DNA of 64,000 bases from Eretmocerus hayati. Taxonomy: Eukaryota > Arthropoda > Insecta > Hymenoptera > Aphelinidae. The stretch is taken from contig CM056742.1 of assembly GCA_029851415.1 (NCBI GenBank), positions 78,172,748 through 78,236,747 on the forward strand. Reading direction: 5' to 3'. The notes under the pieces are model-generated. The model was not told the DNA's origin, did not search any database, and saw only the letters and a list, made by a program, of their open reading frames with translations. Of the stretch, positions 33,452 through 45,378 are shown one piece after another; the first letter of the stretch is position 1, and every line of letters starts with the position of its first letter. Both the position numbers and the translations under genes were made by a program.

Positions 33452-33494
33452 GTCACATATATAGATAAGAGATATACTCATCTATATATGTGAC
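33452..33494. repeat. Perfect 15-bp hairpin near palindrome 4
   Basis: GTCACATATATAGAT (33452-33466) and its exact complement ATCTATATATGTGAC (33480-33494) flank a 13-base loop. TTTTT follows directly. The arms are undecayed although neighbouring repeats are strongly diverged. Confidence 0.8.
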
Positions 33495-33518
33495 TTTTTA
33501 ACATGGGCCTACACGACT

Positions 33519-34420
33519 GGTCAAAAGTCTCAATACCCCTGGAAATCGAACTGATGATCTTCATAGCTGGTTATCTCAGAACCTATTGATCGTTGAGAGC
33601 TCTGCGTGGTCGCATTTTGTAGCTCGAATCGAGTACTTTCAAATCTGTTTTCTGTATTTCCCGGCCTGCGTATCATACCAGAGACACAAGAGTCAGAAAA
33701 ACTACTTTTTTCGAGATATTCCAGCCAAGGTAAGAACGCCAGCAAATTTTGGAGAGATTCTTGGATCGCAATGAATTCAATGACATCTTCGAGTTTATAA
33801 AAATACCTTCAAGATCCGTTTTTGAACGCCTCTCAGTGTGGTTCTGGTTCCGAGAGGTAACTGATTCAGTGAGGGTTTTTTTTTTAAATCCCTTGATAAT
33901 TCACAAATGAAAAGAAACAGCCCAGTTAAAGGTTGGTAGCGTTCATTGACGATGGCTATCTCGATGTTGAGTCAAACTCTTGCAGTAATGAGGGTCAGAT
34001 GCCTCAAAATGGACTGTTTCTCATCATTTTTGGATTATCGTGTGATTTTTTGGGATATAAACACCTTCACTGAATCAGTTAGATCTCAAGAAAAGAACCA
34101 TTTTGAGAGAGATTCAAAGACGGATTTTAAAGATCTTTCCATGTGATTGAAGATGTCATTCGTCTCATAGCGATCCAACAATCTCACAAAAATTGGCAGG
34201 CGTTTGTACCTTTCCTGAAAAATTGCGAAAAAAGTAGTTCTTCTGACTTGTGTATCTTTGGTATAACACGCGGGACGGGAAATGAAGAAAATAGATTCAG
34301 AAGTTCTTAATATGAGCTACAAAACGCGACCACGCAGAGCTCTCTACCACCAATAGGTTCTTAGATATCCAGCTCTGAAGATCATCAGTTCGATTTCCAG
34401 GTGTATTGAGACTTTAGACC
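33519..34420. mobile_element. Long imperfect palindrome 4, arms ~400 bp
   Basis: The left arm 33519-33930 is matched in reverse complement by about 34000-34420. Shared runs include CCTGGAAATCGAACTGATGATCTTC, AGAGCTCTGCGTGGTCGC, GAACTACTTTTTTCG / AAACTACTTTTTTCG and TAACTGATTCAGTGA. Arms nearly meet in the centre near 33965, so almost the whole segment is a palindrome. No open frame with a recognisable product. Confidence 0.82.
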
Positions 34421-35390
34421 GGTAGTGAATATGAGCAATGTCAATGTCAGTGGCTGTATCTTTGGACAGAAGACCCATTTGACGGAATTCCTTTGGATTC
34501 TCCATTTTCTCGATAGTACAAAACTGAAAAGAAAATCCTGGGGGAGATTGCCAACCGGAACCTCGTCGTCCCCCCTTGTGAGATTGCAAAGGAATTCTAT
34601 TCTGCCTCAGGGATCTTTTCTCATCAATAACTAATTAACTCGGACTAAGCCACGCCAAACTCGAATAAGGCGTACAATTCTCTCTGTGGAACAATCACAA
34701 TGGCGGGAAATACCTAACTTCATCATAGTAATTCGGTGAAATATGTCTCTGGGAATCATTGTGATCCATCAATTTGAGCCATTTTCATTAACGGTCGTCT
34801 GGCTGTGGGTTTAATACTTACGCCACTGGGTATGAGTGAACCCGATTCGGGTGAATCCTCTAGGTGATGATAGTAGTCTCCCTGATATAAGCTTGCTGCA
34901 ACTAATATGAACACCCTTGAACAAACATTTTATGAAAGATTCTCTTCGGTTGTTGGGTGGAAATTAGTACGAATTTATCGTTTGAAGTTCCCGATTGCAT
35001 ATGAATTTTCCTTTAGGGCCTCGACAGAAAGTGCGCATTTTCTCTTTTTCGCTTTTTCCCCTCCCGTATAGTATACGCGTAGGCACCGTAGTTCCATCGC
35101 GCGCCACGGGCGGACAATCCACGGGGCAAGAGAGCAAATGCACAGTTTCCAACGAGGCCCTTACGACTTCTCCTACACAGTTTCAGAACGTCTCTGACAC
35201 TCTGAACTGAAGCCGCGTGCTCTGCGGTCCCCAAAGAACCTACTTGATAGGCCCAACTTGTTGAATGAAGTCTTTTCTGCCGGATTGCAGTTCCGAAATA
35301 GGCTTTTGCCGGTCGCAATTCTGAAAATATTTTTCAGTCATGATATTCTGAAAGGAATATGTTTGTTAAGAATTACACCACCCGTCGAAT
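34421..35390. other. Intergenic stretch, no gene recognised
   Basis: Open frames up to 101 codons (35013-35318, minus strand) overlap frames on the other strand and show no domain. No repeat or RNA gene that I can support. Confidence 0.5.
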
Positions 35391-36410
35391 TTAATGGATC
35401 ATGAATAGCCTCAGTAAATTAACGATTTTTCTGGTTCACTTCATTGAAGAGGAGTTTTGATGAGAGGGGAGAAATTGAATATCAGAAAAATGTCTATTGA
35501 GTCTTGTCCTTGAAATTTTCCTTACGTGCCTCTTATGGGTCCATGAAAGATGATGAAGGATCAACTTTTTTTCTTCATTCAAACACCTGCAGTTCTGACA
35601 GTCATCGCCCGATGTGAAACTCTTAACAGGATCTTGTAGTTTTGTTCAAAGCCCTCATGTTCTTTTTCTTAAACTTCTGTATAAGACCTTTCCTACCCGA
35701 CTAACGAGCTTGAGAAGTCACGTAACTGTTCAATTCGGTCTTGCTCTGTTCTACTGCAAAAATGCATAGAAAGATACTACGGCACATATTTCCGACATAA
35801 TATGGTCCTAACTTCTGAAAAATGCTACCAGATTTCGGCCCGCATGTGACTTGGAGAGGTTATCTTCCATTAAGTCCTTTGTTTCGAGCAAAAGGTGGGA
35901 AAAAGCCACTAGAGCACTTTCGAGTCAGACTCTGATAGCATTTTTTGACAGATGTGATCATTTTACATCAGGATCATGTGCCATAGTACATTTGAACCAT
36001 TTTTGCGATAGAACAAAGCATGCGCATATATAACAGTGCCATGACTCGGTTACTTTAAAAGCAGCCCACGTGATAAGAAGTTTCCTTCCCAAGCTCGTTA
36101 CACGGGCAGGGAGAACTGTACAGCCGAATTTTAACAAGAGGAACATGATGATCTTAGAAAGAGCTACAAGATCCTTTTGGAAATTTCACGATCAGATGAT
36201 GCCCGTAGGAGTGACAGGTGTTTGACTAAAGAGAAAAATATTGATTTTCCATGGTCTTCTATGATTCCGTAGAAAGGCAAGTGAAAAGATCTCAAGGACA
36301 TGAACCGTAAGAATTTTTTCTGATCTTTGATTCCCTTTCGCCACGATTTTTCTACAATTAAGTGAACCAGAGTAATAGTTAATTTACTGAGGCTATTCGT
36401 GATCCATTAA
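35391..36410. mobile_element. Long imperfect palindrome 5, arms ~450-500 bp
   Basis: The left arm, from TTAATGGATCATGAATAGCC, is matched in reverse complement by a right arm ending GGCTATTCGTGATCCATTAA. Further pairs include TCAAACACCTG, AGGATCTTGTAG, TAACGAGCTTG, CTGCAAAAATG / TCGCAAAAATG and AAAAATGCTA. Pairing continues to within a few tens of bases of a centre near 35900. A solo relative of the right arm lies at 22681-23000, so this is a dispersed family. Confidence 0.8.
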
Positions 36411-36548
36411 TTATGATAGGAAGTGTATATTGGCTGTCGTTGGAATTTGATAATGGTTGTCCGAAATTAGTGCGGGAATCTATTGAATGCGAGGAAGATT
36501 CTGGTTTAGTCATTATGTACTAATTTTAATCTGCATCATGTACTGAAT

Positions 36549-36627
36549 AAAAAGTGCGGCCACCTGGAAACGAACCAGCGACCTCTTGATGAAGAAAATG
36601 ATACGCTGTTGACTGAGCTAGTCCGTC
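36549..36627 (-). tRNA. Degenerate tRNA-like sequence with T-run (SINE-like)
   Basis: On the minus strand TAGCTCAGTCA (36620-36610) matches an A box and GGTTCGTTTCC (36576-36566) matches a B box. The 33 bases between equal the spacing in the tRNA-like sequence at 11460-11528. The T stem keeps four pairs, but the acceptor and anticodon stems do not fold properly. TTTTT (36553-36549) follows and could end polymerase III transcription. A tRNA-derived SINE head or a tRNA pseudogene is more likely than a working tRNA; the amino acid type cannot be set. Confidence 0.45.
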
Positions 36628-37377
36628 TGCACCAAGCGGCCATTAATGATCTAAAAAATTATCTGTTCATACCGTTCTGACCCGAAGGATTTCTCTCTAT
36701 GCTTGCCGCTGAATTCGGTGTAACTCCATAATTCTTCAACGTTTTTGAACCTCGAAGGTTGAAATCGCGGTTGCTCGAATTTACCTCATTGGAGGGGGTG
36801 GGAATCTGTTATACTGGCAATTTACCCCAATTCAAACTGATGAGAGTGAATTTTTTCAAAAGTTGGTGGACTTGTGAGTATATTTTTAGTTGCGAAATGA
36901 GACGTGGAAATGATTGACGTCTGAGATGCGCCACACGAGAGACGACGAAGGAGAACATTGATTCCATATTAAAGGAAGAATGTTCACTTCGCACCATGAT
37001 TCGAATTATCTTTATCACAGGAATTTTTATGCTGTTCACCCAAGAATGTCAAGAATGGAGTTACACCATTCTGATTCGGAGTAGCACAGAACTTCTTCGG
37101 GATTATTGTCCAAGCGATTGCGCTGAAAGAAAATACTTGGAGGAGATTAACAGGATTCTCGGGGATTTCTGCTCATTTGCTCATTCAAACCCGTCAATTC
37201 TTTAGCTTGTGACTCGGAAATCTTTTTACTGCCGTCAAAAATTTCCAATGTTGCCTTCAGCGCACGCTAATCTCAATGTTGCAGAACAAAATGATGCGTC
37301 CAGTGCAATTTCAGACCACACGAGGATGTACGAATTTATCGGGAAACCTCCGGGGACACATGTGGATGAGTAAAGTG
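36628..37377. other. Right edge of the island, no gene recognised
   Basis: Short open frames only (76 codons or fewer). A plus-strand frame at 36996-37205 begins with a hydrophobic stretch resembling a signal peptide (IIFITGIFMLF), but it is only 69 codons and has no recognisable mature domain; I do not call it a gene. The satellite begins abruptly at GAAAGCGATCCCAATCG. Confidence 0.5.
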
Positions 37378-37699
37378 GAAAGCGATCCCAATCGAGAAAT
37401 TTTGGAACAGAGCCTCCTGGCCTGTTCTTCAAAAAATTCCCGAATTTCAACCCCCGATTTGGGGGTGTCGGCATTCACCAGGGGGGCTGCGAGAAATTCA
37501 GACACCTTCTTTCGTCACAAGAGAGCGATCCCAATCGAGAAATTTTGGAACAGAGCCTCCTGGCCTGTCCTTAAAAAAATTCCCGAATTTCAACCCCCGA
37601 TTTGGGGGTGTCAGCATTCACCGGGGGGGGGGGGGCTGCATGAAATTCAGGCGACCTCTCTCGTCACAAGAAAGCGATCCCAATCGAGAAATTTTGGAA

Positions 37700-40600
37700 C
37701 AGAGCCTCCTGGCCTGTTCTAAAAAAATTCCCGAATTTCAACCCCCGATTTGGGGGTGTCGGCATTCACCGGGGGGGCTGCAAAAAATTCAGGCACCTTC
37801 TTTCGTCACAAAAAAACGATCGGAATCGAGATATTTGAGAACAGAGCCTCCTGGCCTGTTCTAAAAAAATTCCCGAATTTCAACCCCCGATTTGGGGGTG
37901 TCGGCATTCACCGGGGGGGCTGCAAAAAATTCAGGCACCTTCTTTCGTCACAAGAAAGCGATCCCAATCGAGAAATTTTGGAACAGAGCCTCCTGGCCCG
38001 TTCTTAAAAAAATTCCCGAAATTCAACCCCCGATTTGGGGGTGTCGGCATTCACCGGGGGGGCTGCAAAAAATTCGAGCACCCTCCCTCGTCACAAGGAA
38101 GCGACCCCAATCGAGGAATTTTGGAACAGAGCCTCCTGGCCTGTTCTAAAAAAAATCCCGAATTTCAACCCCCGATTTGGGGGTGTCGGCATTCACCGGG
38201 GGGGCTGCAAAAAATCCAGGCACCTCCTTTCGTCACGAAAACGCGATCCCAATCGAGAAATTTTGGAACAGAGCCTCCTGGCCTCTTCTTTAAGAGATTC
38301 CCGAATTTGCACCCCCGATTTGGGGTCGTCGCCATTCACCGGGGAGGGGGGCTGCAAAAAATTCAGGCACCCTCTCTCGTCACAAGAAAGCGATCCAAGC
38401 GATCCCAATCGAGAAATTTTGGAACAGAGCCTGGTGGCCTGTTCTTCAAAAAATTCCCGAATTTCAACCCCCGATTTGGGGGTTTCGGCATTCACCGGGG
38501 GTGCTGCAAAAAATTCAGGCACCTTCTATCGTCACAAGAAAGCGATCCCAATCGAGAAATTTTGGAACAGAGCCTCCTGGCCTGTTCTTAAAAAAATTCC
38601 CGAATTTCAACCCCCGATTTGGGGGTGTCGGCATTCACCGGGGGGGCTGCGAGAAATTCAGACACCTTCTTTCGTCACAAGAAAGCGATCCCAATCGAGA
38701 AATTTTGGAACAGAGCCTCCTGGCCTCTTCTTTGAAAGATTCCCGGATTTCAACCCCCGATTTGGGGGTGTCGGCATTCATCGGGGGGGCTGCAAAAAAT
38801 CCAGGCACCTTCTTTCGTCACAAAAAAGCGATCCCAATCGAGAAATTTTGGAAAAGAGCCTCCTGGCCTCTTCTTCAAGAGATTCCCGAATTTCAACCCC
38901 CGATTTGGGGTCGTCGCCATTCACCGGGGAGGGGGGCTGCAAAAAATTCAGGCATCCTCTCTCGTCATAAGGAAGCGATCCCAATCGAGAAATTTTGGAA
39001 CAGAGCCTCCTGGCCTGTTCTTAGAAAAATTCCCGGATTACAACCCCCGATTTGGGGGTTTCGGCATTGACTGGGGGTGCTGCAAGAAATTCAGGCACCT
39101 TCTATCATCACAAGGAAGCGATCCCAATCGAGAAATTTTGGAACAGAGCCTCCTGGCCTATTCTTCAAAAAATTCCCGAATTTCAACCCCCGATTTGGGG
39201 GTGTCGGCATTCACCGGGGGGGCTGCGAGAAATTCAGACACCTTCTTTCGTCACAAGAGAGCGATCCCAATCGAGAAATTTTGGAACAGAGCCTCCTGGC
39301 CTGTTCTAAAAAAATTCCCGAATTTCAACCCCCGATTTGGGGGTGTCGGCATTCACCGGGGGGGGGGCTGCAAAAAATTCAGGCACCTTCTTTCGTCACA
39401 AAAAAACGATCGGAATCGAGATATTTGGGAACAGAGCCTCCTGGCCTGTTCTAAAAAAATTCCCGAATTTCAACCCCCGATTTGGGGGCGTCGGCATTCA
39501 CCGGGGGGGCTGCAAAAAATTCAGGCACCTTCTTTCGTCACAAGAAAGCGATCCCAATCGAGAAATTTTGGAACAGAGCCTCCTGGCCCGTTCTTAAAAA
39601 AATTCCCGAAATTCAACCCCCGATTTGGGGGTGTCGGCATTCACCGGGGGGGCTGCAAAAATTCGAGCACCCTCCCTCGTCACAAGGAAGCGACCCCAAT
39701 CGAGAAATTTTGGAACAGAGCCTCCTGGCCTGTTCTAAAGAAAATCCCGAATTTCAACCCCCGATTTGGGGGTGTCGGCATTCACCGGGGGGGCTGCAAA
39801 AAATCCAGGCACCTCCTTTCGTCACGAAAAAGCGATCCCAATCGAGAAATTTTGGAACAGAGCGTCCTGGCCTCTTCTTTAAGAGATTCCCGAATTTGCA
39901 CCCCCGATTTGGGGTCGTCGTCATTCACCGGGGAGGGGGGCTGCAAAAAATTCAGGCACCCTCTCTCGTCACAAGAAAGCGATCCCAATCGAGAAATTTT
40001 GGAACAGAGCCTCCTGGCCTGTTCTTCAAAAAATTCCCGAATTTCAACCCCCGATTTGGGGGTTTCGGCATTCACCGGGGGTGCTGCAAAAAATTCAGGC
40101 ACCTCCTATCGTCACAAGAAAGCGATCCGAATCGAGAAATTTTGGAACAGAGCCTCCTGGCCTGTTCTTAAAAAGATTCCCGAATTTCAACCCCCGATTT
40201 GGGGGTGTCGGCATTCACCGGGGGGGCTGCGAGAAATTCAGACACCTTCTTTCGTCACAAGAAAGCGATCCCAATCGAGAAATTTTGGAACAGAGCCTCC
40301 TGGCCTCTTCTTTGAAAGATTCCCGAATTTCAACCCCCGATTTGGGGGTGTCGGCATTCATCGGGGGGGCTGCAAAAAATCCAGGCACCTTCTTTCGTCA
40401 CAAAAAAGCAATCCCAATCGAGAAATTTTGGAACAGAGCCTCCTGGCCTCTCCTTCAAGAGATTCCCGAATTTCAACCCCCGATTTGGGGTCGTCGCCAT
40501 TCACCGGGGAGGGGGGCTGCAAAAAATTCAGGCATCCTCTCTCGTCATAAGGAAGCGATCCCAATCGAGAAATTTTGGAACAGAGCCTCCTGGCCTGTTC

Positions 40601-40750
40601 TTAAAAAAATTCCCGAATTTCAACCCCCGATTTGGGGGTTTCGGCATTGACCGGGGGTGCTGCAAAAAATTCAGGCACCTTCTATCGTCACAAGAAAGCG
40701 ATCCCAATCGAGAAATTTTGGAACAGAGCCTCCTGGCCTGTTCTAAAAAA
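37700..40750 (+). repeat. Higher-order duplication, period ~1585 bp (11 monomers)
   Basis: The monomer order from about 37.7 to 39.1 kb recurs from about 39.3 to 40.7 kb. Marker variants such as AAAAAACGATCGGAATCGAG (37804 and 39401) and GGGTCGTCGCCATTCACC share the offset, which moves from about 1590 to 1580 through small indels. Confidence 0.75.
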
Positions 40751-43459
40751 ATTCCCGAATTTCAACCCCCGATTTGGGGGTTTCGGCATTCATCGGGGGG
40801 GCTGCAAAAAATTCAGGCACCTTCTTTCGTCACAAAAAAGCGATCCGAATCGAGAAATTTTGGAACAGAGCCTCCTGGCCTCTTCTTTGAAAGATTCCCG
40901 AATTTCAACCCCCGATTTGGGGGTGTCGACATTCACCGGGAGGGCTGCAAAAAATTCGGGCACCTCTTTCCGTCACAAGAAAGCGATCTCAATCGAGATA
41001 TTTGGAAACAGAGCCTCCTGGCCTGTTCTTAGAAAAATTTCCGAATTTCAACCCCCGATTTGGGGGTGTCGGCATTCACCGGGGGTGCTGCAAAAAAATC
41101 AGGCACCTTCTTTCGTCACGAGAAAGCGATCCCAATCGAGAAATTTTGGAACAGAGCCTCCTGGCCTGTTCTAAAAAAATTCACGAATTTCAACCCCCGA
41201 TTTCGGGGTGTCGGCATCCACCGGGGGGGCTGCAAAAAATTCAGGCACCTTCTTTCGTCACAAGAAAGCGATCCCAATCGAGGAATTTTGGAACAGAGCC
41301 TCCTGGCCTGTTCATAAAAAAATTCCCGAATTTCAACCCCCGATTTGGGGGTGTCGGCATTCACCGGAGGGGCTGCGAGAAATTCAGACACCTTCTTTCG
41401 TCACAAGAAAGCGATCCCAATCGAGGAATTTTGGAACAGAGCCTCCTGGCCTGTCCTTAAAAAAATTCCCGAATTTCAACCCCCGATTTGGGGGTGTCGG
41501 CATTCACCGGGAGGGCTGCGAAACATTCAGGCACCCTCTCTCGTCACCAGGAAGCGATCCCAATCGAGAAATTGTGGAACAGAGCTTCTGGCCTGTTCTT
41601 AAAAAAATTCCCGAAATTCGACCCCCGATTTGGGAGTGTCGGCATTCACCGGGGGGCCTGCAAAAAATTCAGGCACCCTCTCTCGTCACAAGAGAGCGAT
41701 CCCAATCAAGGAGTTTTGGAACGGAGCCTCCTGGCCCGTTCTTAAAAGAATTCCCGAATTTCAACCCCCGACTTGGGGGTGTTGGCAGTCACCGGGGGGG
41801 GGGGGGGGGCTGCGAAAAATTCAGGCACCTTCTTTCAACACAAAGAGGCGATCACAATCGAGGAATTTTGGAACAGAGCCTCCTGGCCTGTTCTTCAAAA
41901 AATTACCGAATTTCAACCCCCGATTTGGGGGTGTCAGCATTCACCGGGGGGGGGGGGGGCTGCATGAAATTCAGGCACCCTCTCTCGTCACGAGGAAGCG
42001 ATCCCAATCGAGAAATTTTGGAACAGAGCCTCCTGGCCCGTTCTTAAAGAAATTCCCGAAATTCAACCCCCAATTTGGGGGTGTCGGCATTCACCGGGGG
42101 GGCTGCAAAAAATTCAAGCACCCTCTCTCGTCTTAAGGAAGCGATCCCAATCGAGAAATTTTGGAACAGAGCCTCCTGGCCTGTTCTAAAAAAATTCGCG
42201 AATTTCAACCCCCGATTTGGGGGTGTCGTCATTCACCGGGAGGGCTGCGAAAAATTCGGGCACCTTCTGCCGTCACGAGAAAGCGATCTCAGTCGGGATA
42301 TTTTGGAACAGAGCCTCCTGGCCTGTTCTTGAAGAAATTCCCGAATTTCAACCCCCGATTTGGGGGTGTCGGCATTCACCGGGGGGGCTGCAAAAAATTC
42401 GGGCACCCTCTCTCGTCACCAGAAAGCGATCCCAAACGAGAAATTTTGGAACAGAGCTTCTGGCCTATTCTTAAAAAAATTCCCGAAATTCGACCCCCGA
42501 TTTGGGGATGTCGGCATTCACCGGGGGGGCTGCAAAAAATTCGGGCACCCTCTCTCGTCACAAGAAAGCGATCCCAATCGAGGAATTTTGGAACAGAGCC
42601 TCCTGGCCCGTTCTTAAAAGAATTCCCGAATTTCAACCCCCGATTTGGGGGTGTCGGCATTCACCGGCAGGGCTTCGAAAAATTCAGGCACCTTCTTTCG
42701 TCACGAGAAAGCGATCTCAATCGAGATATTTTGGAACAGAGCCTCCTGGCCTGTTTTTGAAAAAATTCCCGAATTTCAACCCCCGATTTGGGGTTGTCGG
42801 CATTCACCGGGGGGGCTGCAAAAAATTCGGGCACCCTCTCTCGTCACAAGAAAGCGATCCCAATCGAGGAATTTTGGAACAGAGCCTCCTGGCCCGTTCT
42901 TAAAAGAATTCCCGAATTTCAACCCCCGATTTGGGGGTGTTGGCAGTCACCGGGGGGGGGGGGGGGCTGCGAAAAATTCAGGCACCTTCTTTCAACACAA
43001 AAGAGCGATCCCAATCGAGAAATTTTGGAATAGAGCCTCCTGGCCTGTTCTTAAAAAAATTCCCGAATTTCAACCCCCGATTTGGGGGTGTCGGCATTCA
43101 CCGGGGGGGCTGCAAAAAATTCAGGCACCTTCTCTCAACACAAAAAAGCGATCCCGATCCAGAAATTTTGGAACAGAGCCTCCTGGCCTGTTCTTAAAAA
43201 AATTCCCGAATTTCAACCCCCGATTTGGGGGTGTCGGCATTCACCGGGGGGGCTGCGAGGAATTCAGTCACCTTCTTCCGTCACAAGAAAGCGATCCCAA
43301 TCGAGGAATTTTGGAACAGAGCCTCCTGGCCCGTTCTTAAAAGAATTCCCGAATTTCAACCCCGATTTGGGGGTGTCAGCATTCACCGGAGGGGGGGGGC
43401 TGCATGAAATTCAGGCACCCTCTCACGTCACAAGAAAGCGATCGGAATCGAGAAATTTT

Positions 43460-45201
43460 GGAACAGAGCCTCCTGGCCTCTTCTTTAAAAGATTCCCGAA
43501 TTTCAACCCCCGATGTGGGGGTGTCGGCATCCACCGGGAGGGCTGCGAAAAATTCAGGCACCTTCTTCCGTCACAAGAAAGCGATCTCAATCGAGATTTT
43601 TGAGAACAGAGCCTCCTGGCCTGTTCTTAAAAAAATTCCCGAATTCCAACCCCCGATTTGGGGGTGTCGGCATTCACTGGGGGGGCTGCAAAAAATTCAG
43701 GCACCTTCTTTCGTCACAAAGAAGCGATCGGAATCGAGAAATTTTGGAACAGAGCCTCCTGGCCTCTTCTTTAAAAGATTCCCGAATTTCAACCCCCGAT
43801 GTGGGGGTGTCGGCATTCACCGGGGGGGCTGCAAAAAATTCAGGCACCTTCTTTCGTCACAAGAAAGCGATCCCAATCGAGAAATTCTGGAACAGAGCCT
43901 CCTGGCCCGTTCTTAAAAAAATTCCCGAAATTCAACCCCCGATTTGGGCGTGTCGGCATTCACCGGGGGGGCTGCAAAAAATTCAAGCACCCTCTCTCGT
44001 CACAAGGAAGCGACCCCAATCGAGAAATTTTGGAACAGAGCCTCCTGGCCTGTTCTAAAAAAATTGCCGAATTTCAATCCCCGATTTGGGGGTGTCGGCA
44101 TTCACCGGGGGGGCTGCAAAAAATTCAGGCACCTTCTTTTGTCACAAAAAAGCGATCCCAATCGAGAAATTTTGGAACAGAGCCTCCTGTCCTCTTCTTT
44201 AAGAGATTCCCGGATTTCAACCCCCGATTTGGGGTCGTCGCCATTCAGCGGGGAGGGGGGCTGCAAAAAATTCAGGCACCCTCTCTCGTCACAAGAAAGC
44301 GATACCAATCGAGAAATTTTGGAACAGAGCCTCCTGGCCTCTTCTTTAAAAGATTCCCGAATTTCAACCCCCGATGTGGGGGTGTCGGCATCCACCGGGA
44401 GGGCTGCAAAAAATTCAGGCACCTTCTTCCGTCACAAGAAAGCGATCTCAATCGAGATTTTTGAGAACAGAGCCTCCTGGCCTGTTCTTAAAAAAATTCC
44501 CGAATTCCAACCCCCGATTTGGGGGTGTCGGCATTCACTGGGGGGGCTGCAAAAAATTCAGGCACCTTCTTTCGTCACAAAGAAGCGATCGGAATCGAGA
44601 AATTTTGGAACAGAGCCTCCTGGCCTCTTCTTTAAAAGATTCCCGAATTTCAACCCCCGATGTGGGGGTGTCGGCATTCACCGGGGGGGCTGCAAAAAAT
44701 TCAGGCACCTTCTTTCGTCACAAGAAAGCGATCCCAATCGAGAAATTCTGGAACAGAGCCTCCTGGCCCTTTCTTAAAAAAATTCCCGAAATTCAACCCC
44801 CGATTTGGGCGTGTCGGCATTCACCGGGGGGGCTGCAAAAAATTCAAGCACCCTCTCTCGTCACAAGGAAGCGACCCCAATCGAGAAATTTTGGAACAGA
44901 GCCTCCTGGCCTGTTCTAAAAAAATTGCCGAATTTCAATCCCCGATTTGGGGGTGTCGGCATTCACCGGGGGGGCTGCAAAAAATTCAGGCACCTTCTTT
45001 TGTCACAAAAAAGCGATCCCAATCGAGAAATTTTGGAACAGAGCCTCCTGTCCTCTTCTTTAAGAGATTCCCGGATTTCAACCCCCGATTTGGGGTCGTC
45101 GCCATTCACCGGGGAGGGGGGCTGCAAAAAATTCAGGCACCCTCTCTCGTCACAAGAAAGCGATACCAATCGAGAAATTTTGGAACAGAGCCTCCTGGCC
45201 T
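43460..45201 (+). repeat. Higher-order duplication, period 861 bp (6 monomers)
   Basis: Bases about 43460-44340 and 44321-45201 are nearly identical over six monomers. Shared rare variants include GCGATACCAATCG, TTGCCGAATTTCAATCCCC and GATTTGGGCGTGTCGG. Confidence 0.8.
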
Positions 45202-45378
45202 GTTCTTAAGAAAATTCCCGAATTTCAACCCCCGATTTGGGGGTTTCGGCAATCACCGGGGGTGCTGCAAAAAATTGAGGCACCTTCTATCGTCACAAGA
45301 ATGCGATCCCAATCGAGAAATTTTGGAACAGAGCCCCTTGGCCTGTTCTAAAAAAATTCCCGAATTTCAACCCCCGAT

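Noticed and set aside
6566..37377. Host protein-coding genes in the island
   Set aside because: Apart from gag and pol, no frame shows a domain or a plausible exon chain. Short exons with introns cannot be excluded without transcript data.
6566..37377. Telomeric TTAGG arrays or rRNA genes
   Set aside because: I saw no tandem TTAGG/CCTAA run and no recognisable rRNA segment.
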